A DNA stretch of 64,000 nucleotides from Fasciolopsis buskii (Eukaryota > Platyhelminthes > Trematoda > Plagiorchiida > Fasciolidae). Position numbers and translations under genes: made by a program. Under the pieces are notes generated by a model. The model searched no databases and had not been told where the DNA came from. It saw only the letters and a list, made by a program, of their open reading frames with translations. The stretch is from the NCBI GenBank assembly GCA_008360955.1, contig LUCM01005575.1, positions 476,231 to 540,230 of the forward strand, in the 5' to 3' direction. Positions 23,160 to 36,144 of the stretch are shown piece by piece. Numbering within the stretch: position 1 is the first letter of the stretch; the number at the start of each line of letters is the position of its first letter.

Positions 23160-24165
23160 CCTCATATTTCCTAAGCGCCGTGTCAGTCCTTACGGCAGAT
23201 TTTTATAGCAGTCTCCATGTTAGTAAACGATTTGTTTAAAAAAATAAACTTCCGTCCCATTGGAATCTTCCGTCACAGCTGCGCCGATTTTGATCCCACT
23301 AAAGTCCTAAGACTAAACCCCTACGTTATGCTGTAATTTCCGTTTGATTATCAATATTGTTTTGAAACAGCGTTCTCTTGCTCCACTGTTTGACCCGAAG
23401 ATATTCTGAGTAAGCTTACCGGTTCGAGTGGTTTTCCAAAATCGACTTCAAATATTCGTATCTCCAGACCTCTTTTGATGAATCATCAGTTTCTTTAACT
23501 ACGGTCAGTAAACTAATTGGGCTGTACAAATCCGGATTTTCGCTTCTTGGTCAGAGCAGTTCACATGCTCCCTTTCAGCAAGTAAAAAAATACCTCATGG
23601 GAGATATCGACGGAGTTGGAGTTTATCAGGATGGCGTCACTGTGCATACTGCAGATAAAGCCACTCATGATGCTCCTCTTGTGAAATTGGTTCAGAGGTT
23701 CTAGGATAAAGTTGTTGCTGCTAGTTCAAAGAAATATCCTTCTGCAGCCACCAGCCTTACATGTTTTGGGTAGTTGGTCGACCGATTAGCGCGGGTTAGA
23801 AACTTCGGTAGATGCAATTTCGGTGTACTTGTTGAAGCATGTGAACCCCGTCTCTTTTGGAGTTACAACAAGGACACCCTGCAATGCATTGCAGCGTTTT
23901 CGTATTGCGCTTACTAGTGTTTGTACGGTACTAACACGGGCCAACAGTGGGAAAACGAGGAGTTAGTAATAAGGACATTTATAAATATAATGATGGGCCA
24001 TCTCCCAAGAGTTTGTCAGCGCTACTTTCTTTACTGCGCCCTCTTCAGTATTAGTCTCGTTTCATTCTAACTTTTTTTCAAGGATCTTGTCTACTTCGTT
24101 TAGGTTCACAGCCCTTCTGTGAGTGGCCGACTTCTAGTGAGTCCGTTTTACGCTCCACTTTTTTG
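23160..24165 (+). pseudogene. Gypsy 2 reverse transcriptase and connection
   Basis: FPKRRVSPYG at about 23170 aligns with the pre-RT linker 'FRPKRPVPYA'. FSKIDFKYSYLQTSFDESS at about 23434-23490 is the palm block 'FSKIDLKDAYLQIPLDESS', followed by LIGLYKSGFSLLG. GDIDGVGVYQDGVTVHTADK at about 23599-23660 is the active site 'GVxxYQDDVIVHAPxK', with the second Asp replaced by Gly. LLRPLQYYSRFI at about 24037-24075 is the connection block 'LGSLQYYSRFIP'. The enzyme is therefore inactive in this copy. Confidence 0.9.
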
Positions 24166-24169
24166 TCTT

Positions 24170-24600
24170 CTACTATTACTCATCGACCATTCTCTCCGAA
24201 AACCACCCCCGTTCTGGTTACCTACACTTCTTCCCCTGATAAAACTGATGCAGCCATAGAGCAGGATGGTAAGCCAGTCATTTGCGTGTTGTTTGTGCGA
24301 AGCAGAGCTGAGATGCTCGTAAACAGTGTCAAGCCTTGGTTCTCGCCATTGGGCATCCAAGCGTCTACAAATTTGTTAGATTAGTGCACACTTTTATATT
24401 ATTTCTGATCATGAAGCCTTGAAATCCATATTCAGTCTAACAAAACCCTTGTTCCGCGTTTCGGATGTGATGATACGGAGATGGAGCAGTACTTTCAGTG
24501 CAGACAACCATACAATTGTACATACCTCCCACATATTGACTTTTTATCTCGCTCTCTCCATTCCCGATTACCTAGTGATCCCCAAACGGATTTTTGGTTA
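24170..24600 (+). pseudogene. Gypsy 2 RNase H
   Basis: The frame at 24163-24384 gives PVLVTYTSSPDKTDAAIEQD then GKPVICVLFVRSRAE, matching 'LVLATDASPxGVGAVLxQDGxPVICISRxLSxAE'. The first catalytic Asp (DAS) is Tyr-Thr here. A neighbouring frame continues with IISDHEALKSIFSLTKPLF at about 24397-24450, the 'VSDHEALKFIFxxxKPL' block with its Asp kept, and MIRRWSSTFSADNH, the 'MIQRWSxxLSAYNY' block. Confidence 0.9.
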
Positions 24601-24739
24601 GGCATCCTATCCCGTGTTCCGAAACGCGGTCGGGTCCCATATACCAAGCTCAAGTTCCCTGACTTTTAGGCGCATGGATGATTTTTCACTAACTTCGGAC
24701 GGTATTTTGTCCCCGAATAATTGTACTGTAATACAACCG

Positions 24740-25732
24740 ACCGGTCAGAAAGCTGTTCCAATTGACACACATGCTGGTCCTCAAGAAGTCGACAGAATGA
24801 GATCACTTGCCGGGCTCACTTGTTGGTGATCTAACATAAATTTTGATATATTCCGGATTGCAAAAGACTGCCGAGTATTCTGCGCAAGCCTCAGGGGTTG
24901 CCGTGAGAGTGGACCCATGGCTATTGTCCAACGAAACTTGGCGTTGAGTTCATGCGAATTGCTGTTGTCCAATCCTAAGCATATATCTTGTCTTGGTAGA
25001 CACTGGCCACTATTTGAAATGACATGACCAGAAGTGTTCTTTACCATATCGCCAACTGTAGAGTTCACTATGCATGCACTAAGAGATTATAAACTCAAAT
25101 TCCGTAGGGAAGGTGTATCTCCAGTTTTAGGGGCTGGCAGTGGAACTCACTATTGCAGGAGGCTTAGCTACATCGTCGGAGGGTTTTGGTTGCATACACT
25201 TGTGTTATAATGAACGGGCGGGAGATTTTGCGGAAAGATTGAAGTGAGCCATCAACGTCTCACAAAGCTCAACATTCCATGAACTTGACAGATGTGCTGA
25301 CAGTTCTTTTACTTCATTGCCGGAATTCTTGTCATTCTATCACACATGATAGTTAACTCAAACTCCTTAGACCCAGACCCCTGGGGTCAAATCTGTTGTG
25401 TTCACAGTTCGCTGAAGTGCCACCTTAGGTGGTAATAATTTATTTCCCTCAGCAGGTCGAATACTTAAGAACCTCGGTAAACAAGTGCACAATATTCTAG
25501 ACATTGGTGATTTTTCCGTACATCGCCGTCATGTTGATCGAATGAGATTCGACGAATCAGATCAGCCAGTTCCAACTTCATCAGCATCTTCCGCAACTGG
25601 TGACGTTCCTTAAGGTGCTGATTGTGCTCAACAGAATTCAAATGAAATTCGAAGATCCGTCTGTTTGCAGCGAAAATCCAAAGGTAGACTACAATAATTC
25701 AGACGTCCATCTAGCGTATGGTGGATAACATT
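24740..25732 (+). pseudogene. Gypsy 2 integrase and C-terminal tail
   Basis: THAGPQEVDRMRSLAG followed by LTCWW at about 24766-24830 is the zinc-binding block 'HxGHxGxxRMKxLARxxxWW', and CRVFCAS a little later is its Cys pair. Weak core traces follow (CPTKLGVEFMRI, like 'WPxxPWxRVHAD'). The tail is clear: RRHVDRMRFDESDQPVPTSS at about 25524-25585, then a frame change and NPKVDYNNSDVHLAYGG ending at about 25728. The family places 'RRHVDQLR' after the chromodomain-like segment and ends in Arg-Lys-Pro-rich residues, as here. The Pol end is therefore near 25730. Confidence 0.85.
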
Positions 25733-27477
25733 ACCGTAACTGAACTGATTTATGATTTGTGGGTATGCATTTTGTACTCGTGGTGAGCCCTAACTTCAGC
25801 GTTTTGGTTGATTTACGAATACAATTAACGCTCAGCTAGTATAATCTATTGTTCCGGGATTCTGTCTAGATAGAATGGCACGGAATAGACATAAGCCATG
25901 TTAACACATCATTCAAATTTTCGATCATTTACTATCACTATTCCTATTTTTTGGGTCTCCCAACCACATCACCTAAAAACTTTCCGTATTTGGCCATTTT
26001 TGAAGCATCTAGAATGACGTTGTTTGCTACCGTGTTTTCAAATGTCGCGACTGGGAGTTTTCAAGCACATGTTAACATGTATATGTACTTACCCATACAG
26101 CAAGAGCCACATTAGTTGGACTTTTACCCATATAATCATGTGTGTGACTTTACGTAATGTGCGTCGTTTCATTTACCCGCAGATTCGTCGGCTGTCACCG
26201 CGGTTCCTGGAGTTTATGAACCAAAGTTTGACGCGCTTTTCGGTCTTGCACATTGGTTTCTCTGCAGACCGCGACGATCGCACGGCATTTGTTATGGTGA
26301 AACGTTTAAATATTTGACAGGCTCACCGGTGATAGCCCCAATCAGTCGGTGTTTATACAATTTCAGGAGTGAACTTGCTCGAAGCCGAGCCTCGTTTACA
26401 CATGGACAGAATTTGGTTAAATAGACAAATGTAGTTGGCTGCATAGTTGTACCTTACCCGATGGACGTATATCGCATGAGGTGTTTTTACGTAAGGTAGT
26501 CTCTGTTGACCCACCGGTATGAGGTATCTGTGACGTTGACGTCACATCCAGCTACCAAGCAAAAGTCATAAACGGGACGTCAGTTGTGATGCATGCCTCA
26601 GAAACATCTGCAATGGAAAAATTTGGCGGGGAAGCTTCGTCGATAATGGAGAGGTTAGGCATGAGGTAGTGAGTCCTAAGGTTCAGTAAGCGGAATCTCC
26701 TAACTTAATTTAATAAAGGTCATTTGGACATCTTTTGAGCATTCTCTCCAAAGGCTCCCCTCACAGCACGCTGTTCCATGGGCTCCAAGGTCGCAGTCTG
26801 CAGCATCCTAGTGTCCAAATTACTTCTACTTGTATGCACTATTTCATCTTATTATTTTCCGATTGATCGTTCATTATTTTCCGTACTATTTATTCTCCCG
26901 TCAGGTGGGCACCGGTCACAATCGGTGAACGTTAGTACAAAATTTAAGGTTATAAGAGCTAAAAATGAGGCGCATCTAAAAATAGTGTTTCTTCGATTTG
27001 GAAAATCGATGTTCATGTGGGAACGGGTTTTGATGAGCACAAGTTAACTTCATTTTCACCTAATATTGCCAATTATTTACCTTATTCGAGACACGATAGC
27101 AATAACAATGGACGGCACTTTCTCTCTTTCAGGAATGTTCTCCTTATGATGAATACGAAAGCTGACGTTGAAAAGGAATTCAACGCCAAGTGGAAAACTG
27201 CGCGGAGGACATGCTTTTAAATCATTCATAACATACTATTACATTGCCTGAAATTTGTACATTTTGCCGCCGAGTGCGAAATTAATTCACCAATCCTGTT
27301 TAGTTTTAGTAGTTGGTGCGTTGCTGGTACCACAGATCCGCATTTCGTGTAGCATGTGCCTAATCTATGTAACCCACTTCGAATCGGGGTGCTAGGTGCA
27401 ATGGGGTGTGTGAAAACTTAAAAGGGTGCCATCGATCGGTTTTAGCTTACAGTCCCTTTCTGATCTCAAAGTACATG
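25733..27477. other. Sequence 3' of gypsy 2, no gene recognised
   Basis: Immediately downstream of gypsy 2 Pol, so the first several hundred bases may include its 3' LTR; no terminal match to a 5' copy was seen. The plus frame 26778-27047 begins with Met-Gly-Ser-Lys and a hydrophobic stretch (LVSKLLLLVCTISSYYF) that could pass for a signal peptide, but 89 codons without a domain is not enough for a call. Confidence 0.4.
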
Positions 27478-27548
27478 GTCAAAGGGCTGTCAAAAGGACG
27501 ACCAAAGGACGCTCTAAGGGCAGTCAAAGGTCTGTCACAGGACTGTCG
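27478..27548 (+). repeat. 11-bp tandem minisatellite, about 6 units
   Basis: Successive 11-12 bp units of the form gtcaaaggnct can be read from 27478: gtcaaagggct, gtcaaaaggac, gaccaaaggac, gctctaagggca, gtcaaaggtct, gtcacaggact, then a partial unit. Units differ at one to four positions. The repeat is not a multiple of three in length, so it is unlikely to encode a protein repeat. Confidence 0.8.
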
Positions 27549-30500
27549 TGCCGTTTGGGCTGTTGTTTTGGACTTATCGAGAATCGGGTTGTCCACTGTT
27601 AATTCACATTCATAGGAATTCTCCATGAGTAGGCTCGAATCAACAAAAGGAATCCAGAAAAAATATAACACACTAACTGAGCATGAATCGTATTCGTAAG
27701 TCGACTAAAAAACCTTCATATCAAGGTTAGCCAAAAGTACAAGAACATTTGCACGAATCACAAATAAATTCAGTTATAGTCACTGCAATTAGCTAAAAAC
27801 AAAGCCGCTATTATTTTGAGCTGTACACCAGTAGCTCCGCAATCCAAAATGGATTTCCCCTTCTTATGCAGCCTTTTACATAAACCACCTTTCTTCAACC
27901 AGCCGCTTTCATTTTCTTGCAAATCGGCCTATCCCGACCGATACCAATCCTTCCCTACTCAGCCCAACATCCTAAGGTCTGCTTTCTCACTTCCTCCTCG
28001 ATTTCTACCCTGAACTTCGGAAAATAAACAGTCATAATCCACTCTCCGAGAACCATATGTCGGTTCAAAACCACACTAAATGGGCAACGTATCGATAACT
28101 GAATCCAGGAGTTAATAAAAACAACCTCTTCGTAATACCAGGTCTGAGAATCTGCGCTATGTTATCACATCATTTTCCCCATTATTTACGAGCTATTTCA
28201 AAAACACTGAAAATTATTTGGAGGCTGTTAAAAGTGACATTCGGTTGGCATTTTGAGATCCTTTTCTCTTAACTCGGAAAGGTGGTCCATCTTATAGGAG
28301 CACATACATGACCCCACACAGTTAAGCCTACAAATATGTGTGAGGAAAATGGAATGGAAAGTCATTTGCTTGCACAACGCATTGGCTACACTATATTCTC
28401 AAAATAACTAGTCGTGATCAAATACACTATTTGTCGTGTCCCAAGAAGAGCACGTGCCCCGCAGAGTACACATTTTACAGTCCCTTTTAACTCCTTCCCA
28501 CTGAGTGACCTATAGTGAAAAAGGTGACAATCCGATTATTGTCAGCCGTGAACATGCTTGGGCTAATAAACAATAAAAACTGCTTACGTAATTTTGCCGC
28601 CATTCTTTATATCCATCCACGAAATCTTCAGTTTCACAATTGTTTACGGCGCTTCTTTTCTCCGTCATGAGGAACGATTTACCTAATTTTCCGTTTCTTA
28701 ATTAAAACAAACCGACATGCTCCTTCAGGGATTACAGAATCATATTACAGACGAAAAGTTGTTCTTGATGTCAAAAGGACCTTTGATCCCTCGGTCTCCT
28801 GGTTGCAAGAAAATAAAGAAAACCACAAAATAATTAAATAGGGGATTTATGCTTTCGTTATCATGTGCACATGATTGTTTTCCCACCAGGTTTAATTAAT
28901 TTTGTCATAGGCATCTGAATTAAAACAAACTGAGAATAGTGAGTCACTAAGTCATGCAGCTGTGGTGTATTTTGAGCGTCACATGTGTAAAGTATAACGA
29001 ATCCGACGGTATCGCATCGATTTTGGCAATTTTACCTAGTAGTCTAGTTATGTCCTTTTACGAGTAATCTGACAATAACGTGTATGGAATTGGAAACTTT
29101 AAACGGAAATTTGGTTTACTGATCATCCCCATCCTAACAAAACTGAAGTGTAAATTCTTAGGTCAAAAACAAACCAAAAAGATGTGTGCAAATTGTTGAC
29201 AATTTTTGACATATCAGTTTACCCAAGAACTCGCGCAAAATGATGTCTAAGGAACGGGGAAAACCTTGCGACATCGAGCTTGCCGGATTCGTCCGGCAGA
29301 GTAGCTGATTAATTGCTCTATCTTTTGGCTTCTTGGGACGCTGCAACTGAACTCACGTACGCCCTTTTTCACACATTCGTTGCGCAATTCCATCATAGCA
29401 ATCCCGGCTCAATAGGGAGCCTTAGGGATAATCGTAACTGACATACAAGGGCACCCATCATCAGATGGTGTAATTTGATGGTAACTAGTCATTGTTCGCT
29501 AGCAAGACCACGCTAGATTAAATGCACCAAACGTTCTTGCGAAGGCAACGTCTTCCTAAGTGCTCTCGTACAGTGGCTAGTGCAATTATCGCCGCTTTCA
29601 CCCATAGGCTCTGGCTGGAGGAGGTCACATTTTAACCTGGTAGAAAGCTTTTATATTCCTAAATACAGTCTTCTCTTCCAGATTTCATAACGTTATAGCA
29701 TAATCTATAATTATTTTGGCAGGCAAGGTGATTGGTAAAGCTTGGGTAGTCCCCGCGTATTCGACCTGTTTGCACAGCATAATGGCTGAACTGTTTTCTT
29801 ACCAGTGAAGCGAGATTTTTGGTGGATGCCCTACATAAACTGACAACGGAAGCCTACCCGCTGAATTTATCAAACAATTTTCCGTTGCTCTGACATCTTT
29901 CGTCGCGTTACAGATTGTTGATTCTAAGCTCACGGGAGTTTTCGTAAGATTGCAAAATGTAGAATGTTTGATGCTGCCAAGCAATATATGAACATAATAG
30001 AACACAGAGTCCTATAGGAATGGAAACAAGTGTTGGCGATTACGGCGACAATTTGCAAAGCAGAAGATTCTAATGCGTCAACTCAGTACGGTGAACGTAC
30101 TTATTCATAACCGGACTGTACAGAATACAGTATGCGGAACTTTTCGATATGTTGCTTCTAATGTTGACGGTAACGCTCCCTGTGGCTCTTCACTACGAAC
30201 TGCTATTATGCGACGCATTTGTTCAAATGTCATTTTATCTCAGAACCTATTTGTTTTCGACAGTACATAAGATAATTCGACAAGTAGAAGGACAATTGAA
30301 AATGCCATGATCTCTTTCGGATGTTTGTTTGCGCTTACTGGATGAAAAGTTACGCTAAAAAGGCGTGCGACAATTGTATTGGTATGCCCTTAAAAGTCCC
30401 TTCAGAAATAGTGAAAACCTTGGTTTTTAAGTGGAGCTCAAAATTGGCCACAAATGTTAGACCAAATACTTGAACAGCGAGAGGCGACAGACATAAATTT

Positions 30501-32120
30501 GGAATTCGGAGATATCAACAATGGATGTTTTGATTCGGATCTGCAAAGTAGTAAAGACAAGACCTCGGGAGACGGAGCTCAGTAAATGACAAAGTCTACA
30601 TGGCAAACGTACTAAATGGAAGTACAATGCCTCTCGCCACAACACCGCAACTTCCGAACTTATCTGTCCAGAGCCAAAGCAATTTTAAATGACTAAAAGT
30701 AAGGGAGACTAATGGCATCCGAATGCACTTAAATTTTAATTGTCAAGGTTTTTTAATAAAAACTCAGGCATCATTGTCAATGAAAACCCAGGAGCGGTCT
30801 TGTATGCTCTTTTAGACAGTTTTGCAATGAGTTCTGCCTTTGAGAAGAAACCCCTCTGTTTGGTTAACTGAGAGACAAATTTGCTTAGTAAAACGATTTT
30901 TGGGAAACTTGCGAAGCATTGTTTGAGCACCCCTTTTAGGGACGGAAAAGGATTATTCAGGCGTTCTGGTGTGCTGCTTGGGTAAACGTAAGTACAAAGT
31001 CGGCTTTCAGTTTCAAATTGAATCCTTAGTTTTCTGAAGAACTACTCTTTTTCTTTACCCTATAAAATCCCACCTCACCAACTGATCTCTTTCTTATTCA
31101 CAAATGCGTTTTACGCTCATTCTTTAAACCATGAAAAAAGTTAAACGTATCCAATTACCTTAACAATCCGTCCGTTATTATGGCTAACAAAAACCCTACT
31201 CCGGCCTCGCCGCCAACCCAAAGGCAGAAATCTGGCTACAGTAAAAACATTTATTTTGCTACCAACCATACACTTCGGAGAACCAACGGCGTTCTCAGTT
31301 CTCGGCTTGTTTATTCGATGTTCCGCTTCTAATTACGAATGTGCCAAACACCTGCTTACATCCATGTATATGTTTCAACCTAGTTTTCATTTCATTAGTT
31401 CTGGTCATCCTCACTACCTACTGTAGTAGCATACTTCTCCAGGGCTGCCATGAGATACCGGGAAAACTGCCTACCCCCCCTCCCGCTATGGAATTATGTG
31501 CTTGATTTGCCGCTTGTAAACCTGACTGACAGAGAATAAAGGATAAACCGGTTAACGCACTGTGCGTCTCCTTTTGTCGAGATGAGGTCACAGTGCTGCT
31601 AGTAAAAATGGGAGCAGGGGGTGAAAGCTCTCTAGTGAAGGTTGGTTGATGTTCGTTAGAGAACTTTCGTCCGTAACATCTTCGCTTACAGGGAACCTCC
31701 GAGAGACCTGCCCACTTAATGTTTCCAGCTGGGCCTCGTCACCGTGGCCTGAGAGATTTGAGGTGATAACGTACTGAACATAAAATTTTCGCCTCGGTCT
31801 AATCCCATTTATATTCGCTCCTGACTAGTCATCCTGTGATGGATAACACACCGCCTTAAGCTGTCGTTCCATTCCTACATTAGAAGTTCTCGAGATCACT
31901 GATGAAGAATCCGATCGGTCTTATAATTCCTACCAGGATTGTATTAAAGGGAAAAATATATATGTTCTGATCCACATTTCCAGCATTTTCAACTTAATAG
32001 GTCTCATGCGTTTATCTGCCTCTGCCTCCCTTATTCGCTCAGCAGAGTTGAGTACAAGCTACTCATGACAGTAGGTTAACTAACACTTGCTACCCTGAAC
32101 GATGTACAAAAGCAAACATT
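27549..32120. other. Long gene-free stretch
   Basis: AT-rich DNA with only short frames (up to 78 codons). A pyrimidine-rich run (taccccccctccc) lies near 31470-31482. No retrotransposon motif, RNA gene or repeat was recognised. This could be intron or intergenic DNA. Confidence 0.5.
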
Positions 32121-32585
32121 ATGCCCTTCAAAATTGGCCACACAAGCTCGATTACTAAAATAGTACATATCTTATGTGTTGTAACTACCCTCTCCCTGTA
32201 CACAGTAATCTACATCTGGATCGCAGTTCAGACTTCTGCTCCCTTATTGTTTCAGGGACTTCTCAAGAGTGATGTAACGGTTCACGATGCTGTTTTACCG
32301 AGGGAGATTCTAATTATTCCCATTTGCGAATTAAAGGAACTGGCAACAAACCAACAGTCCCAACGTTCTCGTGAACCCCAGAAAACAGCATTAACGCGAA
32401 TAACAAGTTTATCGGGGAGAATTAGTTGTGGTCCTTACGTGTCCAACCTAGAGCGATACGATACGCTGGGGAAGCTGAAGATTCAACCGTCCACAAACAC
32501 AGTGGTCAGGTTTATGGCTTCCAGATGGCGGAACACGACTGACATTTCAACACGAGAACATGTAACGAGGACGAAACCACTGTAA
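32121..32585 (+). CDS. Hypothetical 154-codon frame with an N-terminal membrane segment (doubtful)
   Basis: I do not recognise this protein. Residues about 11-36 (ITKIVHILCVVTTLSLYTVI followed by YIWIAV) form one hydrophobic segment near the N-terminus, as in a signal anchor of a type II membrane protein. The remainder is polar and basic with no motif I can name. A 154-codon frame is expected about once by chance in 64 kb at this base composition, so length alone is weak. It could be a first exon that reads into an intron, or noise. No TATA box or polyadenylation signal can be tied to it. Confidence 0.2.
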   Translation: MPFKIGHTSSITKIVHILCVVTTLSLYTVIYIWIAVQTSAPLLFQGLLKSDVTVHDAVLPREILIIPICELKELATNQQSQRSREPQKTALTRITSLSGRISCGPYVSNLERYDTLGKLKIQPSTNTVVRFMASRWRNTTDISTREHVTRTKPL

Positions 32586-34455
32586 TGCCTCAAAACTAAC
32601 CGCTTCCTGATTCATCTCTGTTTTCGTTCACTTCTAGTGTCCTCAATACGTGATGGGCAAATAGAACCTCGAAGAACTCCATTCGGCGGATCACGAAGGC
32701 CCGTTAGAAGAAGTCTGTTTGAATGCACAGCGGTGACTCAGGAGAGAGTTCCGAAGGTCCTTTGTTGAAAAACGAGTAATATATTGTTGCTACTGCGACG
32801 TGGGACTTATATTTCCGCTTGTGTGTATCATTTAAGCTGTATCCGGCTAGAGCTGTTACTAATCGTTATCCTATCTATTTCATACATCTCGATGCCTGAA
32901 TGTGCCTAATGGTTCGTTCGAGCTGCTAGACAGTTGAATCTATTACAAGCAAACCACACTCGCAACTCTGTAGGATACCACCAATAAAAAAGAATGCACC
33001 CAGAAATAAATTATCATCAGATTGTGAGACTGACACAATAACAGAGAAGGAAAAATAGTATACGACGTACAAACGAAACAGAGATCGACTCAGGAAAATG
33101 GCGAGTTTTATTCAGTAGTTCAAGGCCGGAAATTTCGGTTCGTTGTTAGTCCGGATGACTTGGAGTGCGTGGCACTGAAATATAATTGCTAGAACGGAAA
33201 CTCCGGAAACAGTACCCCTCAGAGTTCATTTTTGTCCCCATGATACTCATAGAACTTAAAAGTCAGAGTGGAGAACCGGGTGGGAAGGCAAACTACACTC
33301 TGTTTATCAAACGAAAGTTTTGTGATGCGAAGAGCTGTATACTTGTACTCAAACGTATGATGCACTGATTCTGCACATTAGACATCGCTGCCAGCGAAGG
33401 GTGTGTTGTAGCAAAAACACTTCAGGAATAATAAATAAGATAAACTACAGGTGCTTGCAATCCGTTGGCATCGACTTGAAAATAAACTTCCTAACGCTAA
33501 ATTGCAATGATTTGTTGATTTGTTCAAGTTGTCTGATGAAATGTTTTGCACAGTAAATCGTGGTCATCCCTTGGTCTCTGCACATGTGCATAATGGACCG
33601 TTCCTGATCCATTGGACAGTATCGAATACTACAGCAAAGAGTATACCATTAAAGGTACTGAAAGTAAACAGAACAAAATTTAGCGTCAGTTTTCGATTTC
33701 GTTCGATTTCAATAACCGCCTCATGTCGTTCAACCTTGAAACATACAAAACCGTGGTAGGTCTACGCATAACCAACTTGATACAAGCATGCTACTGTTCA
33801 TCAGTCATGGGCAGGGAATGGAACCAGCAAATTGGAGGTCACGGGAAAAAGGGGTAAAAGCCTGATTATGTTCCAGTGCTCCGGGATTACCGGTGGCCCT
33901 CGATTAGCTTGTTTTACATTACTCCTAAATAATCGTGTCATCTTTCAATAAAGTAAACCCAGACTTGTCAATAATATGTCATGAGTCTACTCCTTGCTTC
34001 CTTTTGAGTGGGCAGTGCCATTGACCTCTACTGTTGTTGATAATTCAGAGACTGTTGAGCTTGTATGAGATACAGCATAATTTGTTTGTACAATTCCCCT
34101 GAAGAATACCCGGGTAATTGAAAATCGTCACAAAATGAAGAGTGAGCTAATGAACGCTCAAATTCATTCATTTTAATCGGACAAAAATGCACAGTGACTT
34201 ATTTTTGTGCAGGTGTGTTGCGTGCATCACATTTTGCTAATGAATGAGGATATGACCTAAGTGATCAATGCTGGACAACGACAAATTACTGTGCAAGTGT
34301 CTAATGGTTAGCCGACTCGTGTTGCCATGTAGGTAGTATGTACTACTGTTATCTTGTGTTAGGTAGATTCACTAAAATGACAGCATTTGTGCTGAAATGA
34401 GAAAATTCATTAGACCTATTGATAGACTAAATTATTGGCTAGTTGTTGGGTTTGT
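32586..34455. other. Gene-free stretch
   Basis: Only short frames (longest 79 codons, plus strand at 33520-33759, no domain). Nothing else was recognised. Confidence 0.5.
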
Positions 34456-34596
34456 TCGATTGACCAATTGATTGACTGATTCACTAAGTGACTGAATGAC
34501 TGGTTGAAACATCGATCGATCGACTGAATGATTGACTGGTTGATTGACCATCTGATTGATTGACTGTCTATTTGTTTGTCTGATTGACTGATCGGT

Positions 34597-34628
<32 letters not shown>

Positions 34629-34681
34629 CGATCGACTGACTCTCTGCTTGGTTGATAATTTGATTGATTGATTGATTGAAC
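34456..34681. repeat. Imperfect GATT/GACT tetranucleotide tract
   Basis: About 225 bp made of gatt, gact, gatc and ggtt tetramers. A pure (GATT)n block lies at about 34598-34628 and a second at about 34661-34679, with palindromic gatcgatcgac joints between. On the minus strand it reads as a low-complexity Ile-Asn-Gln-Ser peptide frame (34416-34691), which is a product of the repeat and not a gene. Confidence 0.95.
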
Positions 34682-35805
34682 TGGTGTTCATCTTTCGGCT
34701 CTCTGTATAGTCAAGAACAAGTAGATCTGAGAAAACATTTGTGGATTCCTACGCTGCCCACTCACTGAACTCGCTAGACTATGCTTTCCGTCATGACATG
34801 GTTAGATAAAATTCCGCGCTCATGTACATTTGAGAGCTGAAACGGAGTCGTTCAGTCAACTGCTTTTTCGCCAGTCCAGATACACAATAGGTTTTGTGCC
34901 TCATAAAAGAGCAGTTTACAGCTTGCGCTTGCCATTAGGAAAAAAGGCATACGAAAAGGAAAAAATAACTAACGCTTCTTCCTTCGGTCTAATTTCAAAC
35001 ACAGGATTTGGTCCACCGTATTCACTTTAAGCATGTCGATTGGCAACGATGATCCTATAATACTTTTTTAAATATCTCGAGACCAAAAGAACTTATTCTG
35101 TTGAGATTTTCCCCCTTTTTACAAAAATGAAAGGTGGTAATTTATGCTGATTTCGTATGTTACATAACAAACATCTGCATTTACCGTTGTTGTGCAGCTT
35201 AGCTGGCTATCTGCAACAGCTACGTTCTCTAGTCAGCAACCAACTGACGACGACTTAAAGAGATGTATAGCCTACCGCCATGCGAATCATTTGGCAGCGA
35301 AATTTTGCCGATTCCGCCATGATGCCAGAATGTGCACGTACATGGTTTCTCAAATTCCTAAATTCGACTGAAAATGAAATGCATTCAGCTCAAGAATGCT
35401 ACTTAGCACGGAACATAGTTAAACATTGATATACCGGATCGCCTAGCACCATAGAAATTACAATTTCCCTTAAACTTCTTCATTTTTAGACACGGAAACA
35501 TCGTTCTAAAGCGTTTCTGTATGTACCGTGCATGTTCATGCAGTACAAACCTGCTAGTGTGACCAATTCGCGTCAGCATTTGCCCAATTGATTTTGGCAA
35601 CCTTCTCGGCCACTTGCTTGTGTCATGTTCTGCTGGTTCTAGTCACCGAAATACGACCACTGCTGTCTGTCTAAGACGGCCTAAGAAACCCATTTTCCTC
35701 GAGTCCAACCGCGCAGTGACAAAACGATACTCTTCGAATTAAGCAAACAGGGAAATGCTCTAGAAAATAGGCCATGATATTTTGTTTCACAACGAAAAAA
35801 GAGAA
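34682..35805. other. Gene-free stretch
   Basis: Short frames only; no repeat family or RNA gene recognised. Confidence 0.5.
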
Positions 35806-36144
35806 AGATGCGTCTGCTCTACTTCAGCCGCGAATCCTCAGCTGATTCTAACTGGCGGCCTCTGTCTCCAGTTCTAACTAACTCTAGTGAGAAAAGCTAA
35901 GTTCAGCGGACAAAACAGTTCGTTTGTTAATCAAAATCAAATTGCTTATATTGGTTTTAAACGACCATCACTCATGCATCGATTCTTTTGTTGACCGATT
36001 TGGTCTGGATTTGTTCATCGAGTTCCTCATACGATGTTCTCACTCAAATTGTCGACTGACGTAACCAGTGCGATGCCACCGCAGAAGTGTTCATCATTGA
36101 CCAGGGTAATGGATAAATCGAATCAAAATCCATTACCCTTACAG
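35806..36144 (+). repeat. Dispersed repeat family R2, copy A (diverged)
   Basis: Blocks shared with copies B (43975-44324) and C (46875-47200, inverted) appear in the same order: tctgctctacttc, ttaatcaaaatcaaat, gcttatattggtttt, ttcttttgttgaccgat, gagttcctcat, and a final attacccttaca. By eye the copy is roughly three-quarters identical to B, so it is much older than the B-C pair. It does not keep an open frame. The origin is unknown; no transposase, tRNA head or poly(A) tail is evident. Confidence 0.75.

Larger units (their letters stand above)
23056..25732 (+). mobile_element. Ty3/gypsy LTR retrotransposon 2 (decayed, near-complete Pol)
   Basis: On the plus strand the Pol domains appear in order over 2.7 kb: end of the protease-RT linker, RT, RNase H with connection, zinc-binding integrase and a C-terminal tail. 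The sequence resembles a Mag/K02A2.6-type gypsy Pol more than it resembles gypsy 1 on the other strand. Stops and frame changes occur about every 50-100 codons. Gag is not visible; the region just upstream belongs to other repeats, so the element is 5'-truncated or overwritten. LTRs were not found. Confidence 0.92.

Noticed and set aside
34416..34691. 91-codon minus frame with repeated Ile-Asn-Gln-Ser
   Set aside because: It is the direct reading of the GATT/GACT tetranucleotide tract and has no independent support as a gene.
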